Shown: one piece after another, positions 25,111 through 31,388 of the stretch
Position numbering within the stretch: the first letter of the stretch is position 1
Layout of the letters: each line of letters starts with the position of its first letter
NCBI RefSeq assembly: GCF_900115345.1
Contig: NZ_FOWC01000003.1
Span: 642,697 to 706,696 of the forward strand
Length of the DNA: 64,000 nt
Direction of reading: 5' to 3'
Source: Amycolatopsis rubida
GTDB lineage: Bacteria > Actinomycetota > Actinomycetes > Mycobacteriales > Pseudonocardiaceae
Translations under genes and position numbers: made by a program
Notes under the pieces: model-generated
What the model was told of the DNA's origin: nothing
The model's database searches: none
The model's input: only the letters and a program-made list of their open reading frames with translations

Positions 25111-25938
25111 GCCGGAAGCGGGCCGTCCGTCGGCGAGCTGGAGTTCGGCCTCCGAAGAGGGCAGGTCCGGCACCGCCCGCGGCCGCAGCGTGGGCACCCC
25201 GTTGGCGACCCGCCACACCGTAGCCGCGGCATTGCGCACCTCGGCGGTCGTGGCGACCAGATCGAGCGCCCGCGTCGGCCCGCACACCGACAGCGCGAAG
25301 TGCCCGTCGTCGTCCATGGTGGTGATCGGCGCGGCCACCACGGTCACGCCGTGATGAGTGCCCTGCGCGTCCACCGCCACGCCGCCGCGGTCGCGGACCC
25401 GGGCGAGGTCGCGCATGAGCTGGCTGCGCGACTGGATGGAGTACTGGGTCGGCGCGTAGTCGAAATGCAGCTCTGGCCAGCGGTCGGGGGAGAGGGTGGC
25501 GAGCAGCGCGCGGCCCGGCGCGGTGAGCGTGACCGGCTGACGGGCGCCCGCGCTCCATTGCCCGGAGGCGGACGGCCACGAGCCGATCCGTTCGAGGTGC
25601 ATGATCTCGGCGCCGACCAGCATGCTCAGGTACACCGTCAACCCGCTGCGGCGGTGCAGTCCGGCCATCACCGCGACGGCGGCGCGGGGGACGGTGCGCC
25701 GCCGGGTGAACTGCGAGCCGAGTTCGAACATGCGCACCCCCAGCGTGTAGGTGAATTCCTTGCGCTCCACCCAGCCGAGTTCGACCAGCCGCTGCAGGAT
25801 CCGGTGCGCCGAGGACCGCGGCACGTGGGAGCGGCGGGCGAGTTCGGCCAGGGTCAGCGGCCGTTCGCCCACGAAGGACTCCAGCAGCGACGCGACGCGG
25901 TCGATCATCGCCGCGGGGGCCTCCTCGATGTGCGCCAT
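25108..25938 (-). CDS. IclR-family transcriptional regulator of the steroid island
   Basis: A 276-residue IclR regulator: winged helix RVASLLESFVGERPLTLAELARRSHVPRSSAHRILQRLVELGWVER (about 14-60), then effector domain motifs YLSMLVGAEIMHLERIGSW, TAPGRALLATLSPDRW and GGVAVDAQGTHHGVTVVAAPI. GGAGG lies 10 nt before the ATG. It is the leftmost regulator of the steroid gene island. Its promoter contains TGTCAGAATCTGACA (25982-25996), nearly identical to a site upstream of the TetR gene at the other end. Which protein binds it is not known. Confidence 0.9.
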   Translation of the reverse strand: MAHIEEAPAAMIDRVASLLESFVGERPLTLAELARRSHVPRSSAHRILQRLVELGWVERKEFTYTLGVRMFELGSQFTRRRTVPRAAVAVMAGLHRRSGLTVYLSMLVGAEIMHLERIGSWPSASGQWSAGARQPVTLTAPGRALLATLSPDRWPELHFDYAPTQYSIQSRSQLMRDLARVRDRGGVAVDAQGTHHGVTVVAAPITTMDDDGHFALSVCGPTRALDLVATTAEVRNAAATVWRVANGVPTLRPRAVPDLPSSEAELQLADGRPASG

Positions 25939-25963
25939 TGCAACACCACCTCCAGACTGCGTA

Positions 25964-25996
25964 TGTCAGATTGAGACTACCTGTCAGAATCTGACA
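25964..25996. promoter_or_regulatory. TGTCAGAATCTGACA palindrome in IclR promoter
   Basis: A perfect 7-bp-arm palindrome, TGTCAGA-A-TCTGACA, at 25982-25996, with an extra half-site TGTCAGA at 25964-25970, 18 bp away. It is in the region between the IclR gene and the catabolic operon that ends at 26093. A one-base variant occurs at 39330-39344 upstream of the TetR gene. The conservation at both ends of the island supports a shared operator. Confidence 0.6.
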
Positions 25997-26051
25997 CATT
26001 GGAGTGTAGGCACACCGGTGCTCGGCTGTAAACCGCCTGCGGACAGCGAGG

Positions 26052-26083
26052 TGCGCCGTGCCCGGGGAACCGGGCACGGCGCA
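26052..26083. terminator. Hairpin terminator after the kshA operon
   Basis: A perfect 14-bp inverted repeat (TGCGCCGTGCCCGG at 26052-26065, loop GGAA, complement at 26070-26083) lies 10 bp beyond the stop of the minus-strand zinc-ribbon gene. It would end the KshA/zinc-ribbon transcript. Confidence 0.8.
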
Positions 26084-26092
26084 TCCGTGCGG

Positions 26093-26356
26093 TCATACGG
26101 TCTGGACTATCCGCAGCCCTCCGGCGGCGACTTCGGCTTCGAGGGACTCCTTGAGCCGCGAACATCCCGCCAGCGCGGGACCCGGCATCGGCGCCGCGCC
26201 GAGTTCCGCGCAGGCTTCGACGGCGTCGGCGTTCCACTGCAAGCTCGTCTGGTGCACCGTGCTCTTGCGCACCAGCAGACGCGCCGCGCAGTGCTGGCAC
26301 CGCAACGGCTGCATCGGCACGTCGTCGAGCCGGTTGTCGGTCCTGGATTCGCTCAC
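26093..26356 (-). CDS. Small zinc-ribbon-like protein coupled to KshA
   Basis: An 87-residue protein beginning VSESRTDNRLDDVPMQPLRC. It contains a CxxC motif (LRCQHCAARLLVRKSTVHQT), then WNADAVEACAELGA and ALAGCSRLKESLEAEVAAG, giving two further cysteines; together they could bind zinc or an FeS cluster. The GTG start overlaps the KshA stop (GTGA), so the two are translationally coupled. Function is not known. The position next to a Rieske oxygenase suggests an assembly, redox or regulatory partner, but this is inference. No ferredoxin signature is present. Confidence 0.75.
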   Translation of the reverse strand: MSESRTDNRLDDVPMQPLRCQHCAARLLVRKSTVHQTSLQWNADAVEACAELGAAPMPGPALAGCSRLKESLEAEVAAGGLRIVQTV

Positions 26357-27498
26357 GGCGCGGTCTCCGTCGGCTTCGCCTGGCGGGCGATGTTGGCGGC
26401 CACCTCGTCGTGCCACGCCCGCGTCGGCCGGGTGAGATCCAGTTCGTACTCGAACCGGTCGACCATTTCCGGGCGGACGTCGGCGACGTCGACGTAGAAC
26501 TGCTCGTACCAGCGGCGCAGCTGGTACACCGGCCCGTCCTCCTCGCACAGCAGCGGATTGTCGATCCGGGCCTTGTTCTTCCAGATCTCGACGTCCTGCT
26601 CGAAGCCGGCCTTGATGTAGTCGCCGAGCGCGATCGCCGAGCGCATCGCCGCGTCCTCGGGCAGCGTGGCCGATTTCTTGACGATGATCCCGTACTGCAG
26701 CACGAACGAATCCGCCGTGATCGGGTAGTGGCAGTTGAGCAGAACCGTGTGGTGATCGCCGAATTCGTAGTGGTAGGTCAGGTCGTCGATCATGAACGAC
26801 GGGCCGTAGTACGACGCGACGGAGGTGCTGCCGAGCATTTTCGGCTGCCCCTCCGGCGCGGGATAGTCGTCGCGGGAGTCGCCGTTCATGTACTGGGTCG
26901 CGACGTGGCCTTCGAAGACGTTCTTGAAGTAGGTCGGCAGCGATCCGTGCACGTAAAAGAAATGCGCCATGTCCACGACGTTGTCGATGATCTCGCGGCA
27001 GTTGGTGTCGACGACGGTGGTGTACCAGTGCCAGTCGGTCCACTCGTCGCTTTCCGCGCCCTCGATGCGGGGGATGGCCACCTCGCCGGTCGGCTTCCCG
27101 CCTTCCGGGTCGTGCCAGACGAACAGCAAACCGTCCTGCTGCGAGGTCGTCCACGCCCGCGTGCGCGCGAGCATCGGGACGCGTTTGCTGTACGGGATCC
27201 GCTTGCACCGGCCGTCGCCGCCCCAGCGCCAGTCGTGGAACGGGCAGGCGATCTCGTCGCCCTTCACCTCGCCCTGGGACAGGTCGCCGCCGAGGTGGCG
27301 GCAGTAGGAATCGAGGATATTGATCTTTCCGTTCGCCCCGCGGAACACCACGAGTTTCGTGCCGAAGGCGTGCACGGTATGCGGTTTGCCGTCGGCGAAA
27401 TCGCGGACGAGGCCGAGGCAATGCCAGCCGCGGGCGAAGCGGGCGGGTGCCGAATCCGCTTCGATCAGGCGGATTTCGTCCGGTTGCAGAGAAGTCAT
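26353..27498 (-). CDS. kshA: 3-ketosteroid 9-alpha-hydroxylase, Rieske oxygenase component
   Basis: A 381-residue Rieske non-haem iron oxygenase matching KshA in length and motifs. The Rieske cluster ligands are C66/H68 (CRHLGG) and C85/H88 (CPFHDW). The mononuclear iron site is D176, H179 and H184 in NVVDMAHFFYVHG, preceded by N173. KshA hydroxylates C9 of androstadienedione; with KstD this opens ring B. AGGAG precedes the ATG. It is followed by the coupled zinc-ribbon gene; its reductase partner KshB is encoded close by at 28125. Some KshA homologues act on other steroids or bile-acid intermediates. Confidence 0.92.
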   Translation of the reverse strand: MTSLQPDEIRLIEADSAPARFARGWHCLGLVRDFADGKPHTVHAFGTKLVVFRGANGKINILDSYCRHLGGDLSQGEVKGDEIACPFHDWRWGGDGRCKRIPYSKRVPMLARTRAWTTSQQDGLLFVWHDPEGGKPTGEVAIPRIEGAESDEWTDWHWYTTVVDTNCREIIDNVVDMAHFFYVHGSLPTYFKNVFEGHVATQYMNGDSRDDYPAPEGQPKMLGSTSVASYYGPSFMIDDLTYHYEFGDHHTVLLNCHYPITADSFVLQYGIIVKKSATLPEDAAMRSAIALGDYIKAGFEQDVEIWKNKARIDNPLLCEEDGPVYQLRRWYEQFYVDVADVRPEMVDRFEYELDLTRPTRAWHDEVAANIARQAKPTETAP

Positions 27499-27587
27499 CG
27501 CGCTCTCCTGGAAAGGGTAGGCGGGCAGCTGTCAGTCCGGTGCGTTCCGGTTCTAACAAGCGCCGGGGCGGTGAATCCGGGCGCAGT

Positions 27588-27974
27588 TCACTGACTGGAA
27601 CGTCGCTGGTGCACGACGTCGGCCGGGCTCCAGATCGCGCGCATGCTCGTGATCCGGCCGCGCTCGTCGAACGTCATGACGTCGATCGGCTCGATCGAGC
27701 TGACGAACTCGCCGGTCGTGGTGATCACGCGCAGGTGGAAGGCGGCAGTGTCGCCGGAGGCCCGGACGGTCAGCAGTTCGGCGGTGAGGGCGAGGCCTTC
27801 GAGTTCGCTGTAGAACGCGGCGATGGCTGCCCGGCCCTTGCGGACGGCGCTGCCCGCGGGGTCCTCGACGGTGGCGTCTTCGGCGTAAAGAGCGGCGATC
27901 TGCGTCGAGTCGCCTGCTTCGAGCCTGCGCGCGTACTCCGCGACGGTGTGGGCGATCTTGTCGGTAGTCAGCAT
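27588..27974 (-). CDS. ksi: Steroid delta-5-3-ketoisomerase (KSI)
   Basis: A 128-residue SnoaL/NTF2-fold protein. Its residues fall on classical KSI numbering when ATG 27974 is used as the start: Y14 (VAEYARRLE), D38 (ATVEDPAGS) and D98 (EPIDVMTF), corresponding to Tyr14, Asp38 and Asp99 of the Comamonas enzyme. GRITSMRAIWSP closes the fold. It would move the C5=C6 double bond into conjugation with the 3-ketone. The frame continues upstream to 28019 but without similarity. It lies upstream of kshA on the same strand with an 89-bp gap. Confidence 0.88.
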   Translation of the reverse strand: MLTTDKIAHTVAEYARRLEAGDSTQIAALYAEDATVEDPAGSAVRKGRAAIAAFYSELEGLALTAELLTVRASGDTAAFHLRVITTTGEFVSSIEPIDVMTFDERGRITSMRAIWSPADVVHQRRSSQ

Positions 27975-28014
27975 GCGAGGGATGCAAGCACAGCGAAGAG
28001 CGGGAAAAAGCCCG

Positions 28015-28060
28015 AGCAACCGCTTGGTGGGAAGGTCGTCTCCCAGTCAGCGAAACGACC
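28015..28060. promoter_or_regulatory. Near-consensus KstR2 site and inverted repeat upstream of kshB
   Basis: AGCAACCGCTTGGT (28015-28028) differs at one fixed base from the KstR2 consensus AnCAAGnnCTTGnT. Just downstream, GGTCGT (28034-28039) and ACGACC (28055-28060) frame CCAGTCAGCGAAAC, which is the complement of a motif also found 80-93 bp upstream of kstD. The region separates KSI and KshB genes and probably holds both promoters. Confidence 0.45.
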
Positions 28061-28124
28061 GCGCTCCGCCGGCCGGGCGCGGCCGTACGGTTCCGCGATC
28101 AGGCGACGACGACCAGGAGGGTGG

Positions 28125-29165
28125 ATGTCCACCGAAACGAGCACCGGCGGCGAGGCCGCGCCGGATTCGCGCGGGAAACGGGTCCGGGTGACCGCCGTCG
28201 TGGAGGAGACCGCCGACGCGCGCTCGTTCGTCGTGGAGCCGGTCGAGGGACCCGCCTTCGGCTACCGGGCCGGGCAGTTCCTGACCGTGCGGGTCCCGGA
28301 CGCCGGAACGGGTTCCGCCCGCTGCTATTCGCTGTCGAGTTCGCCGCACTGCGATCAGGCGATGAAGTTCACCGTCAAGCGCGTGCGGGGCGGGCACGGG
28401 TCCAGCTGGCTGTGCGACACCGTGACCGCGGGCGCCGAGCTGGACGTGCTCCCGCCTGCCGGAACCTTCACGCCCGCGTCGCTGGACCAGTCCGCGGTAC
28501 TGGTCGCGGGAGGCAGCGGGATCACGCCGGTGATCGCCATCGCGAAGTCGATCCTGTTCGGCGGCAGCGGGAACGTCGTGCTGCTCTACGCGAACCGCGA
28601 CGAGGCGTCGGTGATCTTCGCCGCCGAACTGGCCGCGCTCGAAAGCAAGTTTCCCGATCGCTTCACGGTGCTCCACCTGCTGGAATCGCTCCAGGGCTAT
28701 CCCCGCCGGAACCTGCTGACCGTGGTGCTGCGTCCGTTCGCCGACCGCGACGTCTACCTCTGCGGGCCGGAGCCGTTGATGGATCTGGCGGCGGAGGTCT
28801 GCGCGAGCGTCGGAATAACCGGGGTGCACTCGGAACGATTCCTTTCCCTGCGGCAAGATCCTTTTGCGCCAGCGGAATCCGGGACCGGCGAGGTCGCGTG
28901 CACCGTGCGGGTCTCGCTCGAAGGCGAGGACCACGTCGTCCCGTGGAAAGCCGGGGAGAAACTCCTCGACGCGCTGCTGGCCGCGGGCGTCGACGCACCG
29001 TACTCGTGCCGCGAAGGTGCCTGCAGCGCGTGCGTGTGCGCGGTGACCGAAGGAAAAGTGCACCTGGCGCGCAACGAGATTCTCGCCGAGGACGACCTCG
29101 CCGAGGGGTACGTCCTGGCGTGCCAGGCGGAACCGGTCAGCGCCGAGATCGCGATCGAGTACTGA
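28125..29165 (+). CDS. kshB: 3-ketosteroid 9-alpha-hydroxylase reductase component
   Basis: A 346-residue flavodoxin-reductase-type protein with a C-terminal plant-type ferredoxin, the KshB/HmpA-like architecture. FAD-binding motif RCYSLSSSPHCD, NAD region VLVAGGSGITPVIAIAKSIL and LCGPEPLMD are followed by the [2Fe-2S] loop CREGACSACVCAV with a distant CQAEP. It would pass electrons from NADH to KshA. The 'GTGGATGTCC' start with AGGAGG 5 nt upstream is clear. It starts a plus-strand run with the Hsa genes. Confidence 0.9.
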   Translation: MSTETSTGGEAAPDSRGKRVRVTAVVEETADARSFVVEPVEGPAFGYRAGQFLTVRVPDAGTGSARCYSLSSSPHCDQAMKFTVKRVRGGHGSSWLCDTVTAGAELDVLPPAGTFTPASLDQSAVLVAGGSGITPVIAIAKSILFGGSGNVVLLYANRDEASVIFAAELAALESKFPDRFTVLHLLESLQGYPRRNLLTVVLRPFADRDVYLCGPEPLMDLAAEVCASVGITGVHSERFLSLRQDPFAPAESGTGEVACTVRVSLEGEDHVVPWKAGEKLLDALLAAGVDAPYSCREGACSACVCAVTEGKVHLARNEILAEDDLAEGYVLACQAEPVSAEIAIEY

Positions 29166-29253
29166 AACCGCTGTTCCACTCATCAGGAGACCGGGGCCGA
29201 TCCGGCTTCCCGGTTGGCAAGCTCGACCCATCGCCCGCACACGAGGAGCCTTC

Positions 29254-30438
29254 ATGCCGAATCCAGCAATCGACAACATCGAGGCGATCGCCGAGGAACT
29301 CCGCGCCGGCGCCGAGGAAGGCGAGTCGCTCGGCCGGTTGCCGGACGACATGGCGAAGCGGCTCAAGCAGGCGGGCATCATTCGCTTGCTGCAGCGCAAG
29401 AAGTACAACGGCTACGAAGCGCACCCGCGCGAGTTCGCCGAGACGGTGATGAAGACCGCGAGCATCTACGGGTCGGCGGGCTGGGTGGGCGGCATCGTCG
29501 GCGTGCACCCGTGGCAGCTCGCCTTCGCCGATCCTCAGGTGCAGGAAGAGATCCTGGGGGAGGACACCGACACCTGGCAGGCGTCGCCGTACATGCCCGC
29601 TGGCGTCGCTGTTCCGGCCGACGGCGGCTTCGTGCTGAACGGCCGCTGGCAGTTCTCGTCGGGGACCGACCACTGCGACTGGATCTTCCTCGGTGCGCTG
29701 CTCGGCGGCCAGGACGGTCAGCCGCTGATGCCGCCGCACAGCATGCACGTGATCCTGCCGCGTTCGGATTACGAGATCATCGGCGGTTCCTGGGACGTCG
29801 TCGGCCTGCGCGGGACCGGCAGCAAGGACGTCGTGGTCAAGGACGCGTTCGTCCCGGCTTACCGGGTGATGGACGCGGACAAGGTCATCGACGGTTCGGC
29901 GGCGAGGGAGTACGGCGTCACCGAGACGCTGTACAAAATGCCGTGGTCGACGATCTTCCCGCTCGGCATCACCTCGGCGACCATCGGCATCTGCGAGGGC
30001 GTGCTGGCCGCCGGGATCGGCTACCAGCGCAACCGCGTCGGCGCGACCGGCACGCTCGTCAAGGACGACCCGTACGTGCTGCACGCGCTCAGCGATTCGG
30101 CCTCGGAGATCGACGCCGCCCGCCAGCAGCTGCTGTCCAATGTGGACCGGGTGTGGGACAAGGTCGACCGCGGCGAGGAGATCGACTTCGCCACGCGTGC
30201 CCGGATCCGCCGGGATCAAGCCCGCGCGGCGTGGCGAGCGGTGCGCGCCGCCGACGAGATCTTCGACCGCGCCGGAGGGAACGCGTTGCGGATGGACAAC
30301 CCGTTGCAGCGCTTCTGGCGCGACGCGCACGCCGGTCTGCACCACGCCATCCACGTCACCAGCACCACTTACCACGCCGCCGCGCTGGCGTCGTTGAACG
30401 TCGAAGTCCCGCAGGGCCCGCTGCGCGTGATGATCTGA
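29254..30438 (+). CDS. hsaA: 3-HSA hydroxylase oxygenase component
   Basis: A 394-residue flavin-dependent group D monooxygenase with acyl-CoA dehydrogenase fold, strongly HsaA-like: RLPDDMAKRLKQAGIIRLLQRKKYNGYEAHP, YGSAGWVGGIVGVHPWQLA, NGRWQFSSGTDHCDWIFLGAL, and the C-terminal NPLQRFWRDAHAGLHHAIH. HsaA with the flavin reductase HsaB hydroxylates 3-HSA to the catechol 3,4-DHSA in steroid ring A/B breakdown. CGAGGAG precedes the ATG. It follows kshB by 88 bp, and hsaC follows by 11 bp. Confidence 0.94.
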   Translation: MPNPAIDNIEAIAEELRAGAEEGESLGRLPDDMAKRLKQAGIIRLLQRKKYNGYEAHPREFAETVMKTASIYGSAGWVGGIVGVHPWQLAFADPQVQEEILGEDTDTWQASPYMPAGVAVPADGGFVLNGRWQFSSGTDHCDWIFLGALLGGQDGQPLMPPHSMHVILPRSDYEIIGGSWDVVGLRGTGSKDVVVKDAFVPAYRVMDADKVIDGSAAREYGVTETLYKMPWSTIFPLGITSATIGICEGVLAAGIGYQRNRVGATGTLVKDDPYVLHALSDSASEIDAARQQLLSNVDRVWDKVDRGEEIDFATRARIRRDQARAAWRAVRAADEIFDRAGGNALRMDNPLQRFWRDAHAGLHHAIHVTSTTYHAAALASLNVEVPQGPLRVMI

Positions 30439-30449
30439 GAAAGGACCCC

Positions 30450-31388
30450 ATGATGAGCGAAATCAAGGGACTCGGCTACGTCCGGGTCATCGCCACCGAC
30501 CTGGCGCGCTGGCGCGAACTCGGCTTCGACGTGCTCGGTTTCGCGCCGGGCTTCGGCGACGAGAAGGACGCGCTGCACTTCCGGATGGACGAGCGGCCGT
30601 CCCGGATCACCGTCGAGCACGGCGACGCCGACCGCGTGACGGCGGTCGGCTGGGAAGTGCGGGACGCACCCGCGCTGCGCCGGCTGCGGGCGGCTCTCGA
30701 AGAGTCCGGGGTGGAATGCACGCCGATGTCGCACGAACTCGCGGACCGGCGCAAGGTCGAGGCCGGCTTCTCCGCCGAGGACCCGGGCGGGACGCCGCTC
30801 GAGTTCTTCCACGGGCCGGTGCTCGAACACAGCCCGGTGCTCACCAAATACGCCCACAAGTTCGTCACCGGCGCACAGGGCCTCGGGCACGTGGTCATGC
30901 CGACCACCAGCTTCGACGAGTCCTTCGAGTTCTACACCGGAACGCTCGGCTTCCTGTCCCGCGGCGCGTTCCGGATGCCCGGCCCGCCCGAAGCCGGTCC
31001 GCTGCGGATCCGGTTCCTCGGGATCAACCAGCGCCACCACAGCCTGGCGATCATGCCGAGCCTGGAAGGCCGCGACCCGGGCCTGATCCACGTCATGGTG
31101 GAGGTCGATTCGCTCGACGCGGTCGGCCGCGCCTACGACCAGGTCCTCGCGCGCGATTTCCCGGTGTCCTCCACGCTGGGGCGGCACACCAACGACAAGA
31201 TGATCTCGTTCTACGTGCGCGTCCCCGGCGGCTGGGACATCGAGTACGGCTACGGCGGCCAGCTCGTCGACGAGAGCTGTTACACCGCCGAGGAAATCAC
31301 TGCGGACAGCTACTGGGGCCACGAATGGCTCTGGATGAAGGAGATGAAACAAGCGCAGCAGGCCGCCGAGTCCACTGTGGATGTCTGA
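30450..31388 (+). CDS. hsaC: 3,4-DHSA extradiol dioxygenase
   Basis: A 312-residue two-domain vicinal-oxygen-chelate (type I) extradiol dioxygenase. The iron ligands are the His in GLGHVVMPT, the His in QRHHSLAIMP and the Glu in GGWDIEYGYGG. It opens the catechol ring of 3,4-DHSA. Two consecutive ATGs (30450, 30453) are possible; AAGGA suits the second slightly better. Its end overlaps the next gene start by 8 nt, so ring cleavage and the BVMO-esterase fusion are made from one transcript. Confidence 0.94.
   Translation: MMSEIKGLGYVRVIATDLARWRELGFDVLGFAPGFGDEKDALHFRMDERPSRITVEHGDADRVTAVGWEVRDAPALRRLRAALEESGVECTPMSHELADRRKVEAGFSAEDPGGTPLEFFHGPVLEHSPVLTKYAHKFVTGAQGLGHVVMPTTSFDESFEFYTGTLGFLSRGAFRMPGPPEAGPLRIRFLGINQRHHSLAIMPSLEGRDPGLIHVMVEVDSLDAVGRAYDQVLARDFPVSSTLGRHTNDKMISFYVRVPGGWDIEYGYGGQLVDESCYTAEEITADSYWGHEWLWMKEMKQAQQAAESTVDV

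Noticed and set aside
27550..27563. Third KstR2 site upstream of kshA (AACAAGCGCCGG)
   Set aside because: Only the left half-site CAAG is present; the right half is CCGG instead of CTTG.
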